Of a stretch of 64,000 nucleotides of DNA, positions 35,661 to 43,938 are shown in pieces; position 1 is the stretch's first letter, and each line of letters opens with the position of its first letter. Source of the stretch: Bradyrhizobium vignae (GTDB taxonomy: Bacteria; Pseudomonadota; Alphaproteobacteria; Rhizobiales; Xanthobacteraceae); the NCBI RefSeq assembly GCF_004114425.1, contig NZ_RDQF01000012.1, forward strand, positions 62,001-126,000, in the 5' to 3' direction. Below the pieces are notes generated by a model. The model was not told where the DNA came from, ran no database searches, and worked only from the letters and a program-made list of their open reading frames with translations. The position numbers and the translations under genes were made by a program.

Positions 35661-36437
35661 ATGGATCTGCATCTGCGTGGCAAGCGCGTCCTGATCACCG
35701 GCGCGTCCAAGGGCATCGGCGCAGCCGCCGCCGAGGCGTTCGCCGAGGAAGGCGCGCATCTCCTGCTGGCGGCCCGCAGCGGTGAGGCGCTGAACGCGCT
35801 GGCCGACCGCTTGCGCGCAGCGCACCAGATCGACGCCGCGACGAGCATCGTCGATCTGCGCAAGCAAGAGGACGTCGCGCGGCTGGCGAAAGAAGCTGCC
35901 GACGTCGACGTGCTCGTCAACAATGCCGGCGATATCCCCGGCGGCTCGATCGACAAGATCGACGAGGCGACCTGGCGGCACGCCTGGGAATTGAAGGTGT
36001 TCGGCTACATCAACCTCACGCGGCATATCTATGCGCAGATGAAGGCGAAGGGCGGCGGCGTCATCGTCAACGACATCGGCGCAGCGGGCGAGAAATTCGA
36101 CGCAAACTACATCTGCGGCAGCGCCGGCAATGCGGCCCTGATGGCGTTCACACGTGCGCTCGGCGGCAAGAGCCTCGCTGACAACATCCGCGTCGTCGGC
36201 ATCAATCCCGGGCCGGTCGGCACCGACCGCCACGTCACCCTGCTCAAGACACGGGCCAAGCACCAATTCGGCGACGAGAGTCGCTACAAAGAATTCCAGA
36301 AGAGCCTGCCGCTCGGCCGCCCCGCGCATGCGCGCGAGATCGGCGACCTCATGGCGTTCCTGGCGTCGGACCGCGCCGGCTACACGTCGGGCGTGATCTA
36401 CACGGTGGACGGCGGCATCAGCGCGGGGTGGGGTTAA
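35661..36437 (+). CDS. SDR family protein with altered active site
   Basis: A 258-residue SDR. The cofactor motif TGASKGIG is at residues 14-21, DVLVNNAGDIPGG near 85-97, and the C-terminus YTSGVIYTVDGGISAGW is typical. The catalytic motif, however, reads NYICGSAGNAAL: Tyr is kept but the YxxxK Lys is Ser, and the usual catalytic Ser region is VNDIGAAGEKF. Either the enzyme uses another proton relay or it acts on an unusual substrate. The fold and length are otherwise normal. Divergent from ttuC. Confidence 0.85.
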   Translation: MDLHLRGKRVLITGASKGIGAAAAEAFAEEGAHLLLAARSGEALNALADRLRAAHQIDAATSIVDLRKQEDVARLAKEAADVDVLVNNAGDIPGGSIDKIDEATWRHAWELKVFGYINLTRHIYAQMKAKGGGVIVNDIGAAGEKFDANYICGSAGNAALMAFTRALGGKSLADNIRVVGINPGPVGTDRHVTLLKTRAKHQFGDESRYKEFQKSLPLGRPAHAREIGDLMAFLASDRAGYTSGVIYTVDGGISAGWG

Positions 36438-36460
36438 CCGCCCCGAAATGATTTAGGCAC

Positions 36461-36561
36461 CGTCGTTCCGGGGCGATGCAAGAGCAGCGAACCATGGTGC
36501 AGTTGCGCACCTGAGAACCCTCGAGATTCCGGGTTCGCCCTTCGGGCGCCCCGGAATGACG
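36461..36561. repeat. Palindromic intergenic repeat, family D (copy 2)
   Basis: 'cgtcgttccggggcgatgca' ... 'gagattccgggttcgccctt' ... 'gcgccccggaatgacg'. Outer arms pair as 'cgtcgttccgggg'/'ccccggaatgacg'. Same plan as 31015-31095, with a longer centre. Lies between the SDR and the broken amidase gene. Confidence 0.7.
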
Positions 36562-36584
36562 ATCCAGAGGTAGGAGTAAGATAG

Positions 36585-38001
36585 TTGTCTCAAGACCTGA
36601 TCCGCGAAACCGCCTGCACCGTCGTCGACAAGCTGCGCTCCGGCGACGTCTCGCCGCTCGAGCTCCTGGATGTACTGGAGAAGCGCATCGCTGAGGTTGA
36701 CGGCAAGGTCAACGCGCTGCCGATACTGTGCTTCGATCGCGCGCGCGAGAGTGCGAAGACGCTGATGCAGAAGCCGGCCGGTGCGCGCGGGCTGCTCGCA
36801 GGCCTGCCGGTGCCGATCAAGGACCTGACCGACGTCGCGGGCGTACTGAACAGAGGGCTCGCCGATCTTCAAGGACAACATCCCCGCGAAATCCGACCTC
36901 ATGGTCGAGAACCTCGAGGCCAACGGCGCCCTCGTCTACGCCAAGTCGAACACGCCGGAATTCGGCGCCGGCGCCAACACCTTCAACGAGGTGTTCGGCG
37001 CGACACTCAATCCCTGGAATACGACGAAATCGGCAGCGGGATCGTCCGGCGGCGCGGCGGTGGCGCTTGCGACCGGCATGGCCTGGCTGGCACAGGGCTC
37101 CGACATGGGCGGGTCCTTGCGCAGCCCGGCTAGCTTCTGCGGCATCGTCGGCATGCGGCCGAGCATCGGCCGCGTCGCGCATACGCCGAAGGCGGGTATC
37201 GATCGCAATCTCGGCGTGCAGGGCCCGATGGCGCGCAACGTCGAGGACCTCGCGCTTCTGCTCGATGCCATGAGCGGCGACTACGCCGACGATCCGCTGT
37301 CACTGCCGGCGCCCGCAACCTCGTTCCTGACATCCGCGCGCGCAGGCAAGAAGCCGAAGCGTATCGCCTATTCGCCCGATCTCGGCATCACCCCGGTCGA
37401 TCCCGAAGTGAAAGCGATTACGCGCAAAGCGGCGGAACGCTTTGCCGAAGCCGGCGCGATCGTCGAGGAGGCGCATCCAGATTGGCGCGAGGCGCATGAA
37501 TGCTTCCACGTGCTGCGCGCCTTCGATTTCGCGATCAGCAAGGCCAATCTGCTACGCACCAGGCGGGACCTGCTCAAGCCTGAGGTGATCTGGAACATCG
37601 AGGAAGGCCTCAAGCTCACGGTCGATCGGCTGGCGCGCGCCGAGGAGCAACGCGTCGGTATGACCGCGCGCGCGGTCGAATTCTTCAAGACCTACGATCT
37701 GCTGCTGACACCGACGACGATCGTGCCGCCCTTCCCGATCGAACATCGCTATGTCGCCGAATGCGCCGGCAAGAGGTTCGAGAGCTACATCGAGTGGCTC
37801 GGCATCGTCTACGCCATCACGCTGGCCTGCTGCCCGTCGCTGTCGCTGCCGTGCGGCTTCACGGCATCAGGCTTGCCCGTCGGCGTGCAGGTGGTCGGCG
37901 CCCCCCGCGCCGACGCGCAGGTGATCGCCGGCGCGAAGGTGCTGGAGGATATTCTGGACCTTCGCGCCACGACGCCGATTGATCCAAAGGTGAAGCGGTA
38001 A
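36585..38001 (+). pseudogene. Amidase (amidase-signature family), broken by a frameshift
   Basis: Two overlapping frames together make one full-length amidase of about 470 residues. The first frame (TTG start at 36585, GGAG upstream) ends usefully at GLPVPIKDLTDVAGVLN, holding the catalytic Lys (residue 79). The second frame begins with TEGSPIFKDNIPAKSDLMVENLEANG and holds SAAGSSGGAAVALATG and GSDMGGSLRSPASFCG, the Ser-cisSer-Lys partners. The switch lies at about 36849-36856, where 'aacagaggg' looks like a 2-base loss from 'aacacagaggg'. All motifs are intact otherwise, so the break is recent or a sequence error. Amidases of this group hydrolyse amides to acid and ammonia. Confidence 0.85.
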
Positions 38002-38003
38002 CC

Positions 38004-38163
38004 TCGTGCTCCGGGCGCAGCGCAGCGTCCCGGGCGGTGCGAAGGATCGTCCGGTGCGGTGCGCTGCAGAGCCGGGGCCCATCTCTCCGCGAGCTCCCGT
38101 GAATTCCTGGGTCCCGGCTCTCCGGCGCAGCGCTGGCGCGCTGCACCTCGTCCGGGACACGAG
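38004..38163. repeat. GC-rich inverted repeat, family E (copy 1)
   Basis: 'ctccgggcgcagcgcagcgt' on the left pairs roughly with 'gcgctggcgcgctgcacctc' and 'gtccgggacac' on the right; the centre 'cagagccggg' pairs with 'cccggctctccg'. It fills the gap between the convergent amidase and aapM genes. A related element is at 43806-43920. Confidence 0.55.
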
Positions 38164-38166
38164 ACC

Positions 38167-39273
38167 TCATCTCCCGCTCCTTGCCTCCAGGCTCCGGCTG
38201 TAGCGCGACATCGCAAAGCAAAAGACAAAGTAGATCGCGGCGACGAAGACGTAGACCTCGACCGAGAACTGCTGCCAGGCCGGATCGATGATCGCGGTCT
38301 TGGCCGTCGTCAGCAGATCGAAGATGCCGATGATCAGCACGAGGCTGGTGTCCTTGAAGAAGGCGATGAAGGTGTTGACCAGCGGCGGGATGACGTGGCG
38401 GATCGCTTGCGGCAGGACGATGAGCCGGTGCTTGCGCCAGTAGGACAGGCCCAGCGCGTCGGCGGCTTCATATTGCCCGCGCGGCACCGCCTGAAGCCCG
38501 CCGCGGATCACTTCGGCGAGGTAGGCGCCGGCGAACAGGATGATCGCGATCTGTGCGCGCAGCAGTTTGTCGATGTTGAATCCGGCGGGCATGAATAGCG
38601 GAAACATCACGCTCGCCATGAACAGCAGGCTCACCAGCGGCACGCCGCGGATCAGCTCGACATAGAGCACGCTGAGCGAGCGGATGGCCGGCAGCTTCGA
38701 GCGACGGCCGAGCGCGACCAGGATGCCGAGCGGGAAGCCGAAGGCGAGACCGAACGTCGCCAGGATCAGCGTCACCGGCAGTCCGCCCCAGCGGTCTTGC
38801 GAAACGAAGGACAGTCCGAGCACGCCGCCCCACATCAGCACGCTGATCAGCGCCAGCGCACCGATCCAGAGATAGACAAGCTCGCGCCGCCACAGTGCGC
38901 GGCGGGTCGAGAGGTAGTACAGCACGATGAACAGCCCGACTGATAGCGCTGGCCGCCACTGCTCGTCGAATGGATAGGTGCCGAACAGGATGAAGCGATA
39001 TTTCTCGGGGATGATCGCCCAGCAGGCACCGACGCCACGCACTGCGCGGCAGGCGCTGGAATCGTTCGGCGGCGTCAGCCAGACCGCGTTCGCCATGCCC
39101 CATTGCACGAAGCTGAAGATGCCCTTGGCGAGCAGCGCCAGCAGCACGACCGTGATGATGCCGTTCGGGATCGAGGAGAACAGATTGGTGCGCAGCCAGC
39201 GCAGCACCGGATTGCCTATCTGCGGACGGCGGGCGGCGCGCGGGGCGTCCGGAATCTCCGTGATTGCGGTCAT
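38167..39273 (-). CDS. aapM: Amino-acid ABC transporter permease AapM-like
   Basis: A 368-residue polar amino-acid permease with about eight membrane helices. The N-terminal half holds helices around VVLLALLAKGIFSF and the insert CRAVRGVGACWAIIPEKYRFILFGTYP typical of AapM. The C-terminal His/Glu/Gln transporter domain has the EAA loop YEAADALGLSYWRKHRLIVLPQA. Start at 39273 is two bases after the aapQ stop, so the pair is one operon. No ATPase (aapP) gene follows; the next genes downstream belong to other systems. Confidence 0.9.
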   Translation of the reverse strand: MTAITEIPDAPRAARRPQIGNPVLRWLRTNLFSSIPNGIITVVLLALLAKGIFSFVQWGMANAVWLTPPNDSSACRAVRGVGACWAIIPEKYRFILFGTYPFDEQWRPALSVGLFIVLYYLSTRRALWRRELVYLWIGALALISVLMWGGVLGLSFVSQDRWGGLPVTLILATFGLAFGFPLGILVALGRRSKLPAIRSLSVLYVELIRGVPLVSLLFMASVMFPLFMPAGFNIDKLLRAQIAIILFAGAYLAEVIRGGLQAVPRGQYEAADALGLSYWRKHRLIVLPQAIRHVIPPLVNTFIAFFKDTSLVLIIGIFDLLTTAKTAIIDPAWQQFSVEVYVFVAAIYFVFCFAMSRYSRSLEARSGR

Positions 39274-39275
39274 GA

Positions 39276-40460
39276 TCAGCGCTCCACCAGCGCGATGCGC
39301 GCATTGTACCAGTTCATGAAGAAGCTGATCGAAAGGCTGATGGTCAGGAACACCGCCATGATCAGGGCGATGGCTTCGATCGCCTGCCCGGTCTGGTTCA
39401 GCGTGGTGTTGGCAATCGAGACCACGTCCTGGTATCCGATCGCGACCGCGAGCGAGGAGTTCTTGGTCAGATTGAGATACTGGCTCGTCATCGGCGGCAC
39501 GATGACGCGGAGCGCCTGCGGCAGGATGATCTGCCGCAGCATGAAGCTGCGACGCAGGCCGAGCGCGTTGGCGGCATCCCATTGGCCGCGCGGCACCGAC
39601 TGGATGCCGCTGCGGACGATCTCGGCGATGAAGGCCGAGGTGTAGGTGACGAGCGCGATCAGCAGCGCGAAATATTCCGGCGCGAGCGTCAGCCCGCCAA
39701 CGAAGTTGAAGCCGCGCAGCTGCGGCCATTCGATCGACCAGGACACGCCGAGCGCGAGCGAGACCGCCACCGGCATCACGACGATGAGGCCGAGCGCAAA
39801 CGGCCAGGCCGGCCGCGGCCTTCCGTCGCGCATCTGCTGCGCGACCAGCCATCGCCGAATGACATAGGACACCGCGCAACCCAATACCGCAGCGCCGAGC
39901 ACCGCGAGTTGCGGCGGACCGAACGGGATCGCCGGCAGGATCAGGCCGCGATTGGAGAGGAACACGCCCTCGACGGGTCGCCAGGCGGCGCGTGCAGCCG
40001 GCAAGGCCTGCATCAGCACGTACCAAAACAGGAGCTGAAGCAGCAGCGGGATATCGCGGAGCGTTTCGACATAGACGGCGGCGAGCCGCGACAGCAGCCA
40101 GTTGGCCGACAGCCGCGAGATCCCGATCAACGTGCCCAAGATCGTCGCAAGGACGATGCCGATCACCGCGACGCGCAAGGTGTTGGCGATGCCGACGACG
40201 AACGCCCAGAAATAGGTGTCCCTCGGATTGTAGGCGAGCAGGCTGTCGGCAATGGGCATGCCGGCCTCGCGGCCCAGAAAGGCGAAGCCAGTCGTGATGC
40301 GCCGGGCCGAGAGATTGGTGACGGTGTTGGACCAGAGGAAGACGATCACTGCGACCGCGATGCCGACCACCAGGACCTGCCAGAACAGGCCCTCCAATTC
40401 GTTCCGCCCAAGCGCGAACAGGCGGCGGCGCGGCGGCGGTCTGGGATGATCGGCAGTCAC
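39276..40460 (-). CDS. aapQ: Amino-acid ABC transporter permease AapQ-like
   Basis: A 394-residue membrane protein. It begins VTADHPRPPPRRR (GTG start with AAGGA 10 bases before), then a first helix LVVGIAVAVIVFLW, the segment VVGIANTLRVAVIGIVLATILGTLIG that opens the transporter domain, and the EAA loop WDAANALGLRRSFMLRQIILPQA. A longer upstream frame runs across the divergent rpiR promoter and is not used. AapQ and AapM form the heterodimeric channel of a general or polar amino-acid importer. Confidence 0.9.
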   Translation of the reverse strand: MTADHPRPPPRRRLFALGRNELEGLFWQVLVVGIAVAVIVFLWSNTVTNLSARRITTGFAFLGREAGMPIADSLLAYNPRDTYFWAFVVGIANTLRVAVIGIVLATILGTLIGISRLSANWLLSRLAAVYVETLRDIPLLLQLLFWYVLMQALPAARAAWRPVEGVFLSNRGLILPAIPFGPPQLAVLGAAVLGCAVSYVIRRWLVAQQMRDGRPRPAWPFALGLIVVMPVAVSLALGVSWSIEWPQLRGFNFVGGLTLAPEYFALLIALVTYTSAFIAEIVRSGIQSVPRGQWDAANALGLRRSFMLRQIILPQALRVIVPPMTSQYLNLTKNSSLAVAIGYQDVVSIANTTLNQTGQAIEAIALIMAVFLTISLSISFFMNWYNARIALVER

Positions 40461-40511
40461 AGCACAAAAATCCTTCTCAAAATGCAGCGATTTCCGGCGG
40501 CGCACGTCAAG

Positions 40512-40549
40512 TGTTGCACCAAACCCCGTTTCATGCAACAAATGTTTCA
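40512..40549. promoter_or_regulatory. Probable RpiR operators overlapping the regulator's start codon
   Basis: TGTTGCA (40512-40518) and TGCAACA (40534-40540) form a perfect 7-base inverted pair, 22 bases centre to centre. The second box also forms a near-palindrome TGCAACA-AA-TGTTTCA (40534-40549) whose last base is the A of the rpiR ATG. This lies in the 88-base gap shared with aapQ. It suggests the RpiR protein represses both its own operon and aapQM. Confidence 0.6.
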
Positions 40550-41421
40550 TGGCTGAGCCCGCGAAATCCTCGCCCTTGAGCGAACTGCGCATCGCGTTGC
40601 CATCGCTGCCGATGCGGCTGCAGGAGGTCGGGCGCTTCGTCGCGGCCAATGACTATGACGCCACCACCCGCTCAATGCGCGATCTCGCGGCAGAGGCCGG
40701 CGCCGATCCAGCCGCGTTCACGCGGCTTGCCAAGGCGATCGGCTATTCTGGCTGGGACGAACTGCGTGCGGCGCTGACCGAGGCACGGCGGCCGTCGCAG
40801 ACCGCGCCCTTCTCCGGGCGCACAAAAGGCCGTCGCCATGGGCCGAACGCCGATGTCGCACTTGTCATCGACAAGCTCGAGGCCGAGGCCGCCGGCCTTC
40901 CGCGCATTCCAGCGCAACTCATTGCAGAAGCGGCGCGCGCGCTGCACGATGCCAAGCGGATCTGGATCGCAGGTTATCGAAGCTGCCGCAGCGTTGCGGA
41001 GCTCCTGAATTACGAGCTGCGACTGTTCCGCCCCGAGCAGGTGCAGCTCGTCGGCGCATCCGGTCCCGACGATCTCGATCTCGGCGCCTTCCGTCCCGGC
41101 GAAGCCGTCATCGTGATCGGCTTCCTGCCTTACACACATGCGAGCGTCCGCGTCGCGCAAGCCGCTCATCGCAGTGGCGCAACGCTGATCGCGATTGCGG
41201 ACAGTCTCGCAGCGCCGATGGCCGAGGGCGCCGACCACGTGCTGCTGTTCGAAGCAGCCTCATCGCCCGGCTTCTTCCCGAGCCTCACCGGCGCCATCGC
41301 GATCGCCCAGTCGCTCGCTGCGGTGATGTTCTCGCTCGGCGGTACGGCCGCCAAAAAACGTCTGGAGAATACCGAGGCGCGGCTTGCTGCGGCCTCGACT
41401 TACGTCTCGGAGAAAGGTTGA
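40549..41421 (+). CDS. MurR/RpiR-family transcriptional regulator
   Basis: A 290-residue regulator. An N-terminal helix-turn-helix (about 10-80, RFVAANDYDATTRSMRDLAAEAGADPAAFTRLAKAIGYSG region) is followed by a SIS domain (about 115-265) with IWIAGYRSCRSVAELL and DLDLGAFRPGEAVIVIGF. SIS domains usually bind phosphosugars, but RpiR proteins beside amino-acid genes are common. Its stop is 3 bases before the aminotransferase ATG. Divergent from aapQ, with palindromic boxes at its own start codon. Confidence 0.9.
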   Translation: MAEPAKSSPLSELRIALPSLPMRLQEVGRFVAANDYDATTRSMRDLAAEAGADPAAFTRLAKAIGYSGWDELRAALTEARRPSQTAPFSGRTKGRRHGPNADVALVIDKLEAEAAGLPRIPAQLIAEAARALHDAKRIWIAGYRSCRSVAELLNYELRLFRPEQVQLVGASGPDDLDLGAFRPGEAVIVIGFLPYTHASVRVAQAAHRSGATLIAIADSLAAPMAEGADHVLLFEAASSPGFFPSLTGAIAIAQSLAAVMFSLGGTAAKKRLENTEARLAAASTYVSEKG

Positions 41422-41424
41422 TCC

Positions 41425-42774
41425 ATGAGTACTCGCACCAGCCGCGTGCTGCATCGCTCGCTACGCGAGACGCCGCCGAAGGCGATTGGCGGCGAAGGCG
41501 TTTATCTCTTCGCCGAGGACGGGCGCCGCATCATCGACGCCTCCGGCGGGGCGGCGGTCTCCTGCCTCGGCCATCAGCATCCGCGCGTGGTCGCGGCGAT
41601 GGCAAAGCAGGCCTCCACTCTCGCCTATGCGCATACTGCTTTCTTCTCCTCCGAGCCGGCAGAAGCACTTGCCGAAACGCTGGTGGGACACGAGCCCGGC
41701 GGCCTCGCCTACGCCTATTTCGTCAGCGGCGGGTCGGAGGCGATCGAAGCCAGCATCAAGCTGGCGCGGCAATATTTCATCGAGCGCGGCGAGCCGCAGC
41801 GGCAGCACTTCATCGCCCGGCGGCAGAGCTATCACGGCAACACGCTCGGCGCGCTCGCCGCCGGCGGCAATGCCTGGCGCCGCGCACCCTATGCGCCGCT
41901 GCTCTCGACCGCTTTCAGTCACGTGACGCCGGCCTTCGCCTACCACGAGAAGCGCGAGAGCGAGTCGGATGCGCAGTTCGTCGCACGGCTCGCCGCCGAG
42001 CTCGAAGTCGAGTTTCAGCGGCTCGGCCCCGACACCGTGGCGGCATTCCTCGCCGAGCCCGTCGTCGGCGCCACCGCCGGCGCCGTGACCGCACCGGACG
42101 GCTACTTCAAAGCCGTGCGCGAGATCTGCGATCGCCACGGCGCTCTGCTGATCCTCGACGAGGTGATGTGCGGCATGGGCCGCACCGGCACGACGCATGC
42201 CTGGGAGCAGGAGGGCGTGGCGCCTGATATCCAGGCGATCGCGAAGGGGCTCGGCGGCGGCTATCAGCCGATCGGTGCGATGCTCGCAAGCGGCAAGATC
42301 ATCGACACCATCCGTTCGGGCTCGGGCGCATTCCAGCACGGCCACACTTATCTCGCGCACCCCCTCGCCTGCGCGGCCGCGCTCGCGGTGCAGGATGTGA
42401 TCCGCGAGGACGGTCTGCTCGAGCAAGTCAAGGAGCGCGGCCGGCAGCTCGAGCAGCGCCTGACCGAACGTTTCGGCAATCACCGCCATGTCGGCGACAT
42501 CAGGGGCCGCGGCCTGTTCTGGGCGATCGAGCTCGTCGCCGATCGCGCGACGCGCGCCTCCTTCGATCCAGCGCTCAAGCTGCACCAGAAGATCAAGGCC
42601 GAAGCCTTCGCCGGCGGGCTCGGCTGCTATCCGGGCGGCGGCACCGTTGACGGTGTGCGCGGCGACCACGTGCTGCTGGCGCCGCCCTATATCGCATCAG
42701 TCGACGAGATCGACCTGATCGTCGACAAGCTCGGCACCGCCGTCGATAACGTGTTGCGTAGCATCAATCACTGA
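41425..42774 (+). CDS. Class III (omega-type) PLP aminotransferase
   Basis: A 449-residue fold-type I aminotransferase of class III. PLP-site residues: D245 in LILDEVMCGMGRTG and the Schiff-base K274 in AIAKGLGGGYQPIGA. SGGSEAIEASIKLARQY near residue 101 and YHGNTLGALA near 136 match the cofactor phosphate and stacking regions. It transfers amino groups from omega-amino acids, amines or beta-amino acids to an oxo acid. Operon order rpiR, this gene, aapJ, with gaps of 3 and 12 bases. It may process the amino compound taken up by AapJQM. Confidence 0.9.
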   Translation: MSTRTSRVLHRSLRETPPKAIGGEGVYLFAEDGRRIIDASGGAAVSCLGHQHPRVVAAMAKQASTLAYAHTAFFSSEPAEALAETLVGHEPGGLAYAYFVSGGSEAIEASIKLARQYFIERGEPQRQHFIARRQSYHGNTLGALAAGGNAWRRAPYAPLLSTAFSHVTPAFAYHEKRESESDAQFVARLAAELEVEFQRLGPDTVAAFLAEPVVGATAGAVTAPDGYFKAVREICDRHGALLILDEVMCGMGRTGTTHAWEQEGVAPDIQAIAKGLGGGYQPIGAMLASGKIIDTIRSGSGAFQHGHTYLAHPLACAAALAVQDVIREDGLLEQVKERGRQLEQRLTERFGNHRHVGDIRGRGLFWAIELVADRATRASFDPALKLHQKIKAEAFAGGLGCYPGGGTVDGVRGDHVLLAPPYIASVDEIDLIVDKLGTAVDNVLRSINH

Positions 42775-42786
42775 GGGGAGAGTAGT

Positions 42787-43797
42787 ATGAGGAAAGTGGT
42801 TATCGCAGCGAGCGTGCTCGCAGCATCAACGGTGATGGCGTCGGCGGCGACGCTCGACACGGTGAAGAGCCGCGGCACGCTGGTCTGCGGCGTCAGCGCC
42901 GGGTTCGCCGGCTTCTCCGCGCCGGACTCGCAAGGCAACTACAAGGGTCTCGACGTCGACTATTGCCGCGCGCTTGCCGCCGGCGTGCTCGGTGACCCCA
43001 ACAAGGTGCGCTACGTCTCGCTGACGGCCCAGAACCGCTTCACCGCGCTGCAATCAGGCGAGATCGACGTGCTGTACCGCAACTCGACGCAGACCTACTT
43101 GCGCGGCGTGACGTTGGGCCTGCGCCAGGGCCCGATCAACTTCTACGACGGCCAGGGTTTTGTCGTGAAGAAGGACCTCGGCGTGAAGGAGCTGAAGGAC
43201 CTCAAGGGCGCCACCGTCTGCGTCGCGCAAGGCACCACGCACGAGGTCACGCTCGGCGATTACGGCCGAGCCAACGGCATCGACTGGAAGCCGCTGGTGT
43301 TCGATCGCGTCGACACCATGTACCAGACCTTTTTCGGCGGCCGCTGCGATGCCATGACCCAGGACGCTTCCGCACTCGCCGGCGCGGTGATTACGGCGGC
43401 GCCGAACCCGGCCGACTACGTCGTGCTGCCGCAGACCATCAGCAAGGAGCCGCTCGGCCCCTTCACCCGCAACGGTGACGAAGTCTGGAGCGACATCATC
43501 ACCTGGTTGCACTACGGCCTGATCGAGGCCGAGGAGCTCGGGGTCACGCAGGCCAATGTCGAGGAGATGACGAAGTCGCAGACGCCGGCGATCCAGCGCC
43601 TGCTGGGCACCTCGGGCGACCTCGGCTCGCGACTCGGGCTCGACAACAAATGGCTGGCCACGGCGATCAAGGCCACCGGCAACTACGGCGAGATCTATGA
43701 GCGCAACGTCGGCAAGGCGAGCCCGCTCAAGCTCGATCGCGGGCTCAATGGCCTCTGGAGCAAGGGCGGCCTGATGTACGCCATTCCGTTCAAGTAG
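42787..43797 (+). CDS. aapJ: Amino-acid ABC transporter substrate-binding protein AapJ-like
   Basis: A 336-residue periplasmic binding protein with a clear Sec signal (MRKVVIAASVLAASTVMASA, cleavage after about residue 20). The mature start TLDTVKSRGTLVCGVSAGFAGFSAPDSQGNYKG is typical of AapJ, as are DVLYRNSTQTYLRG and DVVA-like DAMTQDASALAGAV. It delivers polar amino acids to AapQM, encoded divergently 2.3 kb away. GGGGAG precedes the ATG. Relatives bind Glu/Asp and others with wide range; specificity here is unknown. Confidence 0.9.
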   Translation: MRKVVIAASVLAASTVMASAATLDTVKSRGTLVCGVSAGFAGFSAPDSQGNYKGLDVDYCRALAAGVLGDPNKVRYVSLTAQNRFTALQSGEIDVLYRNSTQTYLRGVTLGLRQGPINFYDGQGFVVKKDLGVKELKDLKGATVCVAQGTTHEVTLGDYGRANGIDWKPLVFDRVDTMYQTFFGGRCDAMTQDASALAGAVITAAPNPADYVVLPQTISKEPLGPFTRNGDEVWSDIITWLHYGLIEAEELGVTQANVEEMTKSQTPAIQRLLGTSGDLGSRLGLDNKWLATAIKATGNYGEIYERNVGKASPLKLDRGLNGLWSKGGLMYAIPFK

Positions 43798-43805
43798 ATA
43801 TTGAT

Positions 43806-43920
43806 CGTGTCCCGGACGCGCTGCAGTGCAACGCTCCTGCGCAGAGCCGGGACCCAGCAGCGACAATGGACCCCGGCTCCGGAGCGCAGTGCTGCGCATT
43901 GCGCTCCGTCCGGGGCACGG
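43806..43920. repeat. GC-rich inverted repeat, family E (copy 2)
   Basis: 'cgtgtcccggacgcgctgca' on the left pairs with 'gcgctccgtccggggcacgg' on the right; 'gagccgggaccc' pairs with 'ggaccccggctc' in the centre. Similar plan to 38004-38163. Separates aapJ from the racemase-fold gene. Confidence 0.65.
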
Positions 43921-43938
43921 AACCAGTAGATACGTTCA

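Noticed and set aside
38167..40467. A single 766-codon minus-strand frame suggesting an AapQ-AapM fusion
   Set aside because: The first half is out-of-frame nonsense relative to AapQ. AapQ has its own frame ending two bases before the aapM ATG, so these are two separate genes.
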